Source: Triticum aestivum
Taxonomy: Eukaryota > Streptophyta > Magnoliopsida > Poales > Poaceae
NCBI RefSeq assembly: GCF_018294505.1
Contig: NC_057807.1
Location: 271,417,369 to 271,481,368 of the forward strand
Length of the DNA: 64,000 nt
Direction of reading: 5' to 3'
The position numbers and the translations under genes are program-made. The notes under the pieces are model-generated. The model had not been told where the DNA came from, did no database searches, and was given only the letters and a program-made list of their open reading frames with translations. Positions 1 through 9,545 of the stretch are shown here, in pieces. Within the stretch, counting starts at the first letter, position 1; every line of letters begins with the position of its first letter.

Positions 1-1
1 C

Positions 2-139
2 TTCCGTGTTCTCTGTGCGACAGAACTATTGCCTGTTGTGCTAGAAGAAATGGAAGAGTTGGCGCCGGAATTGATCTACAAGTTAGAGAAGATCTTTCCG
101 TCGGGCTTCTTTAATCCAATGCAACACTTTTGCATCTCT
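2..139 (+). pseudogene. CACTA transposase remnant (DUF4218-like piece)
   Basis: Frame 2 reads through to a TGA at about 137. It contains a hydrophobic LPVVLEEMEEL stretch followed by KLEKIFPSGFFNPMQHF. The motif LxKLEKIFPPxFFxxMxH is typical of the DUF4218 region found C-terminal to the TNP2 transposase domain of plant CACTA transposons, so I read this as the tail end of such a gene. Only about 45 codons are visible, the left part lies outside the window, and the frame ends before the usual HLPxEA continuation, so it is a fragment. Family match is by remembered motif, not by search. Confidence 0.5.
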
Positions 140-879
140 TGACCGAGGCAATATTGGGGGGGGCAACTGAGAGGATGCAGAAGAAGCTCCAAGCAAAATG
201 TGATGCGCTCTGTGATGTGCTAAGGAGCCTGAAAGGGCATCAAACCCTTTGTGATGTGCTCAGGAACTCAATATTGCACAAAAATGCTTGAAAGGAAGGA
301 TTGGGTTTCGAAAGGAAACTCAACATTGACGAAACCTACTGGACTCCCGAGAAATATCCTCGAGCGAAACCTACAGTCGAACCAGCAATTCTCTTAGGAT
401 ATGATACTTCTACTTCTGTTGTTTCTAGTGAGTCTGATGACTCAAGCTATAAACTGTTCAAACAATGGCATGGTAAGTTTTCGATCATTATGTTGGGACT
501 AACTGCAGGTCTGGTTCACCCAAGAAGCAAATCTGGGTAAAAAATGCATTATTGAAAATCTATCTGTCACGGCTAACATGAACTTGCAGAGTAATTTTCT
601 TCGAGACAATGATTATCATTCACAGAATGTTGCAGGAAAATACCCGAATGAGTATCGGTTAAAACTTCGACAGAAGGAGTACATGCGTACCTCCTTGAAT
701 CATTATACTCATGTCTCTGGAAATAACTTCAATGCTTCCTCTTATGATTACTCACAAAATGCACATGTGTCTTACAAATCCGACTGAAAGAATGCTTCGG
801 CTCAGACGAAGAAAATGAGATCCTCGTTGCCCACGCAACTATGGGTTGTGAAAAAGAATTAACCCCTTCTTGTAGATGT
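140..879. other. Degraded left flank, probably old CACTA-related DNA
   Basis: Short open stretches occur (about 301-540 and 578-787 on +), but neither resembles a protein I recognise and both are broken by stops. Bases 190-270 hold a small imperfect duplication of the phrase tgtgatgtgct. The stretch lies directly against the 5' LTR of element A, so it belongs to whatever that element inserted into. I see no promoter, RNA gene or repeat array here. Confidence 0.3.
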
Positions 880-1458
880 TGTCGGCATTCTGGGATCGGG
901 GTACCCAAACCTACCTGACTGCGGCCCAGCGCATGGCTCCACCGATGGCCCGGTATGACCCAGCTACAAGACTCTATGGACAAGACCCTCGCGAGGCCCC
1001 CACCCCGCAAGGAGAATGACACTAAGGCCCTCCCTAAGGAGCGGCCTCCCGAGGCTGCCTCTCAAGTAGCGGAGATCTCTATGCAAGCACCTCACCTCGC
1101 GAGGAGCACGATGATGTGAGCCATGATGGCCAAGGCTAGGAGGGCGCCAGTGGGTGCAAGAGAGGATAGTTTCCTCTTTGGTACTAAGGAGGCAAAGACG
1201 TACGCGGGTTCCCAAGGAATCCCCCAAAGGTTTCCACTCCAGTGCAACAATACCAAGACCATGAGCTGGGCAGGACGGAGATCATCGCCGAGCCCAGCAC
1301 GGCATCACGACTAGAAGCTTTGCAGACGAAGACCACCTTTAGTCCGGATAAGATGTACTCCTGCCCCCTTCAAAATCGGTCATTGTGGTATCCCTTCCCG
1401 CCTAAGCTATGAGGGAAGAGGACCAAGGACACTATAAATAGGGACTAGACTCCACCGT
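880..1458 (+). repeat. Element A 5' LTR, piece 1
   Basis: The first two thirds of the left LTR align along their length with 55919-56455. Shared landmarks are the gaggctgcctc block, the gcaaagacgtacgcggg block and a TATA-like ctataaatagggact near 1433-1447, which is the likely promoter of the element. About 40 extra bases around 1350-1400 are absent from the right LTR. The piece stops at 1458 because the Fatima-type element inserted there; ACCGT (1454-1458) is its target duplication, repeated at 19244-19248. Confidence 0.9.
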
Positions 1459-1735
1459 TGTCGGTGTCAAAACCGGCGGATCTCGGGTAGGGGGTCCCGA
1501 ACTGTGCGTCTAAGGCTAATGGTAACAGGAGGCAGGGGACATGATGTTTTACCCAGGTTCGGGCCCTCTTGATGGAGGTAATACCCTACTTCCTGCTTGA
1601 TTGATCTTGATGATATGAGTATTACAAGAGTTGATCTACCACGAGATCATAGAGGCTAAATCCTAGAAGCTAGCCTATGATTCTGATTGTTGTTTTACGG
1701 ACTAAACCCTCCGGTTTATATAGACACCGGAGGGG
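1459..1735 (-). repeat. Fatima-type 3' LTR, piece 1
   Basis: Starts TGTCGGTGTCAAAACCGG, identical at its end to 18776 onward. The intact copy shows that the missing part continues at 8805. It is interrupted at 1736 by the Sabrina-like element; AGGGG at 1731-1735 is that insertion's target duplication. The phrase ggtttatatagacaccgg near 1712 is, on the minus strand, the probable TATA region of the LTR. Confidence 0.92.
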
Positions 1736-3305
1736 TGCGACGTCTTGAGCTTGCGTTGGTTTTCCTCGAAGAGGAGAGAGTGATGCAGCAAGTGTAGCAT
1801 AAGTATTTCCCTCAGTTTTAAGAACCGAGGTATCAATCCAGTAGGAGGCTCCTCAAAAGTCCCACGCACCTACACAAACAAACTGAAAACTCACAACCAA
1901 CACAATAAAGGGGTTGTCAATCCCTTCACGGCCACTTGTGAAAGTGAGATCTAATAAAGATAGTAAGGTAAGATAAATATATTTTTGGTATTTTATAATA
2001 TAGATGCAAAAAGTAAAGATGCAAATAAAGGTATATTGAAAGCAAATATGATAAAAGATAGACCCGGGGGCTATAGGTTTCACTAGTGGCATCTCTCAAG
2101 ATAGCATAAGTATTACGATGGGTGAACAAATTACTGTCGAGCAATTGATAGAAAAGCGAATAATTATGAGATTATCTAGGCATGATCATGTATATAGGCA
2201 TCACGTCAATCACAAGTAGACCGACTCCTGCCTGCATCTACTACTATTACTTCACACATCGACCGATTCCTGACTGCATCTAGAGTATTAAGTTCATAAG
2301 AACAGAGTAACGCATTAAGCAAGATGACATGATGTAGAGGCATAAACTCATGCAATATGATATAAACCCCATCTTGTTATCCTCGATGGCAACAATACAA
2401 TACGTGCCTTGCAACCCTTTCTGTCACTGGGTAAGGACACCGCAAGATTGAACCCAAAGCTAAGCACGTCTCCCATGGCAAGAAAGACCAATCTAGTAGG
2501 CCAAACTAAACTAATTCGAAGAGACTTGCAAAGATAACTCAATCATACATAAAAGAATTCAGAGAAGATTCAAATATTATTCATAGATAAACTTGATCAT
2601 AAACCCACAATTCATCAGATCTCGACAAACACATCGCAAAAAGAGTTTACATCGAATAGATCTCCACAAGAGAGGGGGAGAACATTGTATTGAGATCCAA
2701 AAAGAGAGAAGAAGCCATCTAGCTAATAACTATGGACCCGTAGGTCTGTGGTAAACTACTCACAACTCATCGGAGGGGAAAGGATGTTGATGTAGAGGCC
2801 CTCCATGGTTGATTCCCCCTCTGGCAGAGTGCCGGCGAAGGCTCCAAGATGGGATCTCACGGATACAGAAGGTTACGTCGGTGGAAATTGTGTTTCGTGG
2901 TGCCCCTAGATGTATTCGGGGTACGTAGGTATATATAGGAGGAAGAAGTACGTCGGTGGCCGCCCGAGGGGCCCACAAGATAGGGGGGCGCCCTACAGGG
3001 GGGTGCGGCCTCCTATCTCGTGGGGGCCTCGGGTGCTTCATGACTTGCACTCCAAGCTCTCCGAATCATGTTCGTTCCAAAAAAATCACGCTTCCGAAGG
3101 TTTCATTCCGTTTGGACTCCGTTTGATATTCCTTTTCTTCGAAATACTAAAATAGGCAAAAAACAGCAATATGGGCTCGGCCTCCGGTTGGTAGGTTAGT
3201 GCCAAAAATGATATAAATGTGTAAAATAAAGCCCATAAACATCCAAAAGGGGTAATATAATAGCATGGAACAATCAAAAATGATAGATACGTTGGAAACG
3301 TATCA
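1736..3305 (-). repeat. Sabrina-like 3' LTR
   Basis: Pairs with 7227-8799. On the minus strand it begins TGATACGTTTCC at 3305 and ends GACGTCGCA at 1736. Differences from the other copy are mostly transitions (for example gcataag here against gcgtaag, and cacaacc against cgcaacc), as expected for methylated, deaminated CpG. Open frames within it are LTR noise, not genes. Confidence 0.92.
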
Positions 3306-3321
3306 AGCATCCCCAAGCTTA
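3306..3321 (-). promoter_or_regulatory. Polypurine tract of Sabrina-like element
   Basis: On the minus strand this reads TTAAGCTTGGGGATGCT directly against the LTR start. This is the expected place and composition for the plus-strand primer of reverse transcription. The same core recurs twice about 2.2 kb upstream in the element (5485-5553). Confidence 0.75.
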
Positions 3322-5150
3322 ATTCATGCTCGTCCTCGAGTAGGTAAATGATAAAAGGAGAATTTTTGATGTGGAATGCTACCTAGCATAATTCATAATG
3401 TAATTTTCTTTATTGTGGCATGAATGTTCAGATCCAAATGATTCAAAATAAAAGTTCATATTGACAAAAGAAATAGTAACACTTCAAGCATACTAATCAA
3501 AGTAATCATGTCTTCTCAAAATAGCATGGCAAAAGAAAGTTCATCCCTACAAAATCATATAGTTAGGCTATGCTTCATTTTTGTCACACAAAGATGTTCC
3601 CAACTTCTATACCCCCGATGACAAGCAAAGCAATTGTTTCATACTTAAATAATCTCAAACTTTTTCAACCTTCACGCAATACATGAGCGTGAGCCATGGA
3701 TATAACACAATGTGTGGAATAGAATATGATGATGGGGATTGTATGGAGAAGACAAAAAAGGAGAAAGTCTCACATTGACGAGGATAATCAACGGGCTATG
3801 GAGATGCCCATCAATTGATGTCAACATGAGGAGTAGGGATTGCCATGCAACGGATGCACTAGATCTATAAATGAATGCTCAACAAAAGAAAACTAGTGGG
3901 TGTGCATCCAACTTGCTTGCTCACGAAGACCTAGGGCATTTGAGGAAGCCCATCGTAGGAATATACAAGCCAAGTTCTATAATGAAAAAATCCCACAAGT
4001 ATGAAAAAGACAACTTATGAGACTCACTATATGAAAAACATGGTGCTACTTTGAAGCACAATATGTGAGACTCACTACATGAAGAACAAGGTGCTACTTT
4101 GAAGCACAAGTGTGGAAAAAGAGATAGTAACATTGCCCTTTTTATTTATTTTTCTTTTTTTTCTTTTTCTTTTTTTTGGGCCTTTCTTTTTTTTCTTTTT
4201 GGACTTACATTTTTTTCTTTTTCTTTTTTTCTTTGGGCAATGCTCTAATAATGATAATCATCACACTTCTATTGATTACAACATAAGGATTACAACTTGA
4301 AACTAGAACAAGATATGACTCTATATGATTGCCTCCGGCGGTGTACCGGGATAGTGCAATGAATAAAGAGTGACATGTATGAAAAATAATGCATGGTGGC
4401 TTTGCCACAAATACGATGTCAACTACATGATCATGCAATGGCAATATGACAAAAGTAAAGTATGTCATGATGATGATGAACGGAATGGTGGAAAGTTGCA
4501 TGGCAATATATCTCGGAATGGCTATGAAAATGCCATAATAGGTAGGTATGGTGGCCATTTTGAGGAAGATATAAGGAGGTTTATGTGTGATAGAGCGTAT
4601 CGTATCACGGGGTTTGGATGCACCGGCGAAGTTTGCACCAACTCTCAAGGTGAGAAAGGGCAATGCACGGTACCGAAGAGGCTAGCAAAGGCGGAAAGGT
4701 AAAAGTGCGTATAATCCATGGACTCAACATTAGTCAAAAGAACTCATATACTTATTGCAAAACTTTAGAAGTCATCAAAAATCAAGTACTATGCGCATGC
4801 TCCTAGGGGGATAGATTGGTAGGAAAAGACCATCGCTCATCCCTGACCGCCACTCATAAGGATGCACAAGCCAGGTACACTTCATGTTTCAAATTTGTTA
4901 CACAACTTTAACCATACGTGCATGCTACGGGACTTGCTAACTTCAACACTTGCATTCTTTGAATTCATAATCACCCAACTAGCATGACTTTAGTATCACT
5001 ACCTCCATATCTCAAAACAATTATCAAGTATCAAATTGATCATAGCATCAAATTCACTTCCTATGATAGTTTTTATTATACCCAACTTGGATGCTCATCA
5101 TTCTAGGACCAACTTTATGATAATAGCAAATACCATGCTGTTCTAAAAGA
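3322..5150 (-). other. Noncoding 3' interior of Sabrina-like element
   Basis: No convincing reading frame. It holds a long T/C-rich run at about 4138-4235, a repeated phrase gaaaaacatggtgctactttgaagcac / gaagaacaaggtgctactttgaagcac near 4030-4110, and A/T-rich sequence. In complete Athila-lineage elements this place can hold an env-like gene; I see no trace of one. Confidence 0.6.
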
Positions 5151-5287
5151 ATCTCAAAATAATATAAGTGAAGCATGAGAGGATAGCAATTTCTTCAAAA
5201 TTAAGACACCACCGTGCTCTAAAAGATATAAGTGAAGCACTAGAGCAAAAACTATCAAGCTCAAAAGATATAAGTGAAGCACATAGA
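5151..5287 (-). repeat. CTTCACTT repeat array (3 copies)
   Basis: On the minus strand a phrase close to GTGCTTCACTTATATCTTTTGAGC occurs three times (about 5151-5180, 5216-5246, 5258-5287). The same phrase occurs five times in the Athila-type element at 35005-35230, in the same relative place, so it is a shared noncoding module rather than chance. Confidence 0.7.
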
Positions 5288-5468
5288 GTATTCTAGCAAA
5301 TTCTAATCAAATAGGCTTCTCCAAAAAAGGTGTGTACAGCAAGGATGATTGTGGTAAACTAAAAAGCAAAGACTAATATAATACACGACGCTCCAAGCAA
5401 AACACATATCATGTGGCGAATAAAAATATAGCTCCAAGTAAAGTTACCAATGAACGAAGACGAAAGAG

Positions 5469-5553
5469 GGGATGCCTTCCCGGGGCATCCCCAAGCTTAG
5501 GCTTTTGGCTATTCTTTAATATCTTGGGGTGCCTTGGGCATCCCCAAGCTTAG
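5469..5553 (-). promoter_or_regulatory. Doubled polypurine-tract-like hairpin
   Basis: The polypurine core gcatccccaagcttag appears at 5485-5500 and 5538-5553 (plus-strand spelling). Each is next to an inverted partner: ggggatgcc...gggcatcccc at about 5469-5494, and ttggggtgcc...gggcatccccaa at about 5524-5546. It could act as an internal plus-strand primer, as central polypurine tracts do in some retroelements, or as an RNA structure; neither is shown. An equivalent doublet is present at 34717-34789. Confidence 0.55.
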
Positions 5554-6145
5554 GCTCTTGCCACCCTTTGTTCCATAGTCCATAAAAGCTTTACCCAAAA
5601 CTTGAAAACTTCACAACACAAAACTCAACAGGAAATCTTATAAGCTCCGTTAGTGAAAGAAAACAAAAGCACCACATAAGTTACTGCAATGAACTCATTC
5701 TTTATTTATTTTGGTGTTAAACCTACTGTATTACAACTTCATTATGGTTTATAAACTAATTTACTAGCCATAGATGCATTGAAATAAGCAAACAACACAC
5801 GAAAAACAGAATCTGTCAAAAACAGAATAGTCTGTAGCAATCTGTAACTAACGCAAACTTCTGGAACTTTAAAAATCCTACAAAAATAGGAAGTCCTGTA
5901 AAATTTGTTTATTGAACAGAATCAAAAAGAATCAACGCAAAAGCACGTTCCTGTGATTTAACAAAATTATATTCGTGCGTGCAAAGTTTCTGTTTTTCAG
6001 AAGAATCAAATCAACTATCATCGTAGGTTATCCTATAGGTTCTACTTGGCACAAACACTAATTAAAAGAAAAAAACACATCTAACCAGAAGGTAGATGCA
6101 AGATTTATTAATAAACAGGAGCAAAAACAAAAAAACATAAAGAAA

Positions 6146-6193
6146 ATTGGGTTGCCTCCCAACTAGCGCTATCGTTTAACGCCCCTAGCTAGG
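6146..6193 (-). promoter_or_regulatory. Conserved post-stop hairpin module
   Basis: Just after the end of the ORF (stop at 6213-6215), the minus strand reads CCTAGCTAGGGGCGTTAAAC then GATAGCGCTAG then TTGGGAGGCAACCCAAT. It holds a TTGGG/CCCAA stem with loop AGGCAA and the self-complementary AGCGCT. The Athila-type element carries an almost identical 48-bp block at 34080-34127, 14 bases after its protease stop, although the proteins are unrelated. Confidence 0.7.
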
Positions 6194-6212
6194 CATAAAA
6201 GCGAAGATAGAT

Positions 6213-7007
6213 CTAATGAGTGCCATAATAATAAGATAGATCTTGAAAGCTCATCTCATATTCTCTACGTTCGGCAGCAAGTTTCTTTTGAGGTAAGAAA
6301 AAGTAATCAAAAGGGCTAAATTTAGTGGGACAAAGATCCCCAAGATCAATCACAGGAGGAACATCACTAAAAGCATTCTTTTGGCAAAATCTTGTGAGGC
6401 TATACTCAAGAGAGTATCCTAGCTCATTGTTTCGAAGGGAAAAATCATTATTAAGCTCGTTAATGCAATCTACCAAGACATTGGTAGGAACCTTTTTTCT
6501 AAGGTTTTCATTAAAAGCAACATAGTATGAAGATTGAAAACGCCTAATTTCCTCTTGATCATAGAGGATCGCCTCTATGGGAGGACGACCGGCGTCCACC
6601 CTATAGTGGGCAAATATTTCTTTGGCCTCTATTATGATAAATCTAAACTCATGAGCCAAAAATATAGTAACAGCGCGCTTAACAGAAGAATGCTCAATAT
6701 TAGAGAATTCTAGGAAAATTCTTTGTATGCAAGGATGCAAATGCATAAATTGTCTTTCAAGTTCAACTACGAGCATAGCGATAGCATCCGCAAGACTACT
6801 AGTTCTATGAAGAATAGAACCGCCCATGGAAGGTAAAGCACTGACACAAGTAAAGAAATCTTGAATAACACCTTTGCCAATGATGTTACCACTACCGATT
6901 CGAAACTTTTTAGTATGCAAGATAGGGGGTTCATCGGCCGGAGCCTCGGGATTTTCCATGTTATCATTATTGTCCATATCGACGATAATCTCCCCAATTT
7001 CAGACAT
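6213..7007 (-). CDS. Gag-position protein of Sabrina-like element, 264 aa
   Basis: The uninterrupted frame starts at the ATG complementary to 7005-7007 (MSEIGEIIVDMDNND...), preceded by a pyrimidine-rich leader, and ends at 6213. The N-terminus is acidic (about residues 1-30). The middle is a mixed hydrophobic region with ELERQFMHLHPCIQRIFLEF, and the C-terminus is rich in Tyr/Phe. There is no zinc knuckle, no DxG protease and no RT motif. It occupies the gag position, but I see no similarity to the Athila gag at 32182-33463. The frame is intact, unlike every other retroelement gene here, which fits the young age of the element. It may help packaging or be a dispensable remnant. An open frame continues upstream to 7319 but crosses the primer site and LTR, so the internal ATG is preferred. 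Confidence 0.6.
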   Translation of the reverse strand: MSEIGEIIVDMDNNDNMENPEAPADEPPILHTKKFRIGSGNIIGKGVIQDFFTCVSALPSMGGSILHRTSSLADAIAMLVVELERQFMHLHPCIQRIFLEFSNIEHSSVKRAVTIFLAHEFRFIIIEAKEIFAHYRVDAGRPPIEAILYDQEEIRRFQSSYYVAFNENLRKKVPTNVLVDCINELNNDFSLRNNELGYSLEYSLTRFCQKNAFSDVPPVIDLGDLCPTKFSPFDYFFLPQKKLAAERREYEMSFQDLSYYYGTH

Positions 7008-7195
7008 AGCGGCAAACAAAAACAAGGCGGAAGAAAGCGAGCGAAAAAGAGAGGAGGAGATTGGGAAAGAGAGGGCGAATAAAACGGCAAGGGTGAAGTG
7101 GGGGAAAGGAAAACGAGAGGAAAATGGAAAATAATGTAAATGCGAGGGAGATGGGTTTGTGATGGGTACTTGGTATGTCTTGACTTGAGCGAAGA
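7008..7195 (-). promoter_or_regulatory. Pyrimidine-rich 5' leader of Sabrina-like element
   Basis: On the minus strand, between the primer site and the ATG, the sequence is C/T-rich with the phrases ACATTATTTTCCATTTTCCT and CCCCCACTTCAC. The Athila-type leader at 30296-30481 has the same phrases in the same order. Leaders are where packaging signals usually lie. Confidence 0.6.
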
Positions 7196-7197
7196 CC

Positions 7198-7215
7198 TCC
7201 CCGGCAACGGCGCCA
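7198..7215 (-). promoter_or_regulatory. Primer binding site, tRNA-Asp type
   Basis: The minus strand reads TGGCGCCGTTGCCGGGGA, 11 bases inside the LTR end at 7227. This is the primer site known from Athila-lineage elements, complementary to the 3' end of tRNA-Asp. It fixes orientation and the inner LTR border. Confidence 0.85.
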
Positions 7216-7226
7216 GAAATCCTTCT

Positions 7227-8799
7227 TGCTACGTCTTGAGCTTGCATTGGTTTTCCTCGAAGAGGAGAGGGTGATGCAGCAAGTGTAGCGTAAGTATTTC
7301 CCTCAGTTTTGAGAACCAAGGTATCAATCCAGTAGGAGGCTCCTCAAAAGTCCCACGCACCTACACAAACAAACTGAAAACTCGCAACCAACGCAATAAA
7401 GGGGTTGTCAATCCCTTCACGGCCACTTGCGAAAGTGAGATCTAATAAAGATAGTAAGGTAAGATAAATATATTTTTGGTATTTTATAAAATAGATGCAA
7501 AAAGTAAAGATGCAAATAAAGGTAGATTGAAAGCAAATATGATAAGAGATAGACCCGGGGCCCATAGGTTTCACTAGTGACTTCTCTCAAGATAGCATAA
7601 GTATTACGGTGGGTGAACAAATTACTGTCGAGCAATTGATAGAAAAGCGAATAATTATGAGATTATCTAGGCATGATCATGTATATAGGCATCACGTCCA
7701 TCACAAGTAGACCGACTCCTGCCTGCATCTACTACTATTACTTCACACATCGACCAACTCCTTCCTGCATCTAGAGTATTAAGTTCATAAGAACAGAGTA
7801 ACGCATTAAGCAAGATGACATGATGTAGAGGGATAAACTCATGCAATATGATATAAACCCCATCTTGTTATCCTCGATGGCAACAATACAATACGTGCCT
7901 TGCAACCCTTTCTGTCACTGGGTAAGGACATCGCAAGATTGAACCCAAAGCTAAGCACTTCTCCCATGGCAAGAAAGACCAATCTAGTAGGCCAAACCAA
8001 ACTGATAATTCGAAGAGACTTGCAAAGATAACTCAATCATACATAAAAGAATTCAGAGAAGAATCAAATATTATTCATAGATAAACTTGATCATAAACCC
8101 ACAATTCATCGGATCTCGACAAACACACCGCAAAAAGAGTTTACATCAAATAGATCTCCACAAGAGAGGGGGGGACATTGTATTGAGATCCAAAAAGAGA
8201 GAAGAAGCCATCTAGCTAATAACTATGGACCCGTAGGTCTGTGGTAAACTACTCACAACTCATCGGAGGGGTAAGGATGTTGATGTGGAGGCCCTCCATG
8301 GTTGATTCCCCCTCCGGCAGAGTGTCGGCGAAGGCTCCAAGATGGGATCTCGCGGATACAGAAGGTTACGGCGGTGGAAATTGTGTTTCGTGGTGCCCCT
8401 GGATGTTTTCGGGGTACGTAGGTATATATAGGAGGAAGAAGTACGTCGGTGGCCGTCCGAGGGGCCCACGAGACAGGGGGCGCGACCTATAGGGGGGGCA
8501 CGGCCTCCTATCTCGTGGGGGCCTCGGGTGCTTCTTGACTTGCACTCCAAGCTCTCCGGATCACGTTCGTTCCAAAAATCACGCTCCCGAAGGTTTCATT
8601 CCGTTTGGACTCCGTTTGATATTCCTTTTCTTCAAAATACTGAAATAGGCAAAAAAAACAGCAATATGGGTTGGGCCTCTGGTTAGTAGGTTAGTCCCAA
8701 AAATGATATAAATGTGTAAAATAAAGCCCATAAACATCCAAAAGGGTAATATAATAGCATGGAAGAACCAAAAATTATAGATACGTTGGAGACGTATCA
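7227..8799 (-). repeat. Sabrina-like 5' LTR
   Basis: Intact 1573-bp LTR. On the minus strand it begins TGATACGTCTCCAACGTATC and ends CAAGACGTAGCA. The first 20 bases form an inverted repeat (GATACGT...ACGTATC). A TATA-like run, tatatata near 8423, sits on the minus strand in a plausible U3/R position. It is followed on the right by the AGGGG target duplication and the rest of the Fatima-type LTR. Confidence 0.92.
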
Positions 8800-8804
8800 A
8801 GGGG

Positions 8805-8996
8805 GCTAGGGTTACACAGAGTCGGTTACAGAGAAGGAAATCTATACATCCGAATATCCAAGCTTGCCTTCCACGCAAAGGAGAGTCCCATCCGGACACG
8901 GGATGAAGTCTTCAATCTTGTATCTTCATAGCCCAATAGTCCGGCCAAAGTATATAGTCTGATTGTCCAAGGACCCCTTAATCCAGGACTCCCTCA
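8805..8996 (-). repeat. Fatima-type 3' LTR, piece 2
   Basis: Continues 1459-1735 and aligns with 19052-19243. It ends ...GACTCCCTCA at 8996. The next bases, gtagcccctga, are on the minus strand TCAGGGGCTAC, the purine-rich tract expected just before a 3' LTR. Confidence 0.9.
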
Positions 8997-9430
8997 GTAG
9001 CCCCTGACCAGGCTTTCAATGATGATGAGTCTAGCGCGCAGATTGTCTTCGGCATTGCAAGGCGGGTTCCTTCTCCGAATACTCCATAGAAGATTTAGGA
9101 CACAAGGATCGTGTCCGGCTCTGCAAAAAAAATTCCACATGCCTCCATAGAGAGTATAATATTCCACAAATCTAATCTGCTGACAGCTTTTGGTAGCGTG
9201 ACATTACGCCATGGACCAGTCATTATTCAAACCGTTTTTCACAACCAGCCATTGCACGTAATGCGAGGCGGTTTCCTTGACGCGTCTTGTCGAAGCAGAG
9301 ATCGTGTCCCCTTATCACGGGATTCTCATCAATACGGGTATGGGTAACCCAAGCGTGTCATCAATCATGGCGCTTAGGAAATAAGCGATCTTAACGGGCA
9401 AGTGGGGAGGCGCACAGTTTCTACCGCCTT

Positions 9431-9437
9431 TATAAAG
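9431..9437 (+). promoter_or_regulatory. TATA box of the antisense gene
   Basis: TATAAAG lies about 110 bp upstream of the ATG at 9546 and is followed by a C/T-rich leader typical of plant 5' UTRs. It points against the Fatima-type LTR promoter, so the antisense gene appears to carry its own promoter. Confidence 0.5.
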
Positions 9438-9545
9438 ATATAAGAATTCTCCTCTTTCACCCACGCCTCCTTCCTTCTTTGCTCAATCATTCTCGCACGC
9501 TCGAGCTCCAGCGCCCCAGTTCTCACCTTCTCCGCACAGCCAAAC

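Larger units (their letters stand above)
1736..8799 (-). mobile_element. Sabrina-like Gypsy element, full-length, non-autonomous
   Basis: Two LTRs of 1570 and 1573 bp in the same (minus) orientation flank a 3.9-kb interior with a tRNA-Asp-type primer site, one gag-position ORF and a polypurine tract. The 5-bp target duplication AGGGG is perfect at 1731-1735 and 8800-8804. The interior has no protease, RT, RNase H or integrase, and its single protein does not resemble Athila gag, so this is a non-autonomous derivative using an Athila-lineage frame. It is younger than the Fatima-type LTR that it splits. Confidence 0.9.

Noticed and set aside
1853..2144. Pairs of overlapping minus-strand frames repeated at 7344-7635 and, on the other strand, at 15867-16142
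   Set aside because: They recur because they are the same part of Sabrina-like LTRs; composition is A/T-rich and frames are not preserved between copies.
4138..4300. Phe/Leu-rich frame that looks like a membrane segment
   Set aside because: It is the translation of a T/C-rich low-complexity tract in the noncoding part of the Sabrina-like element.
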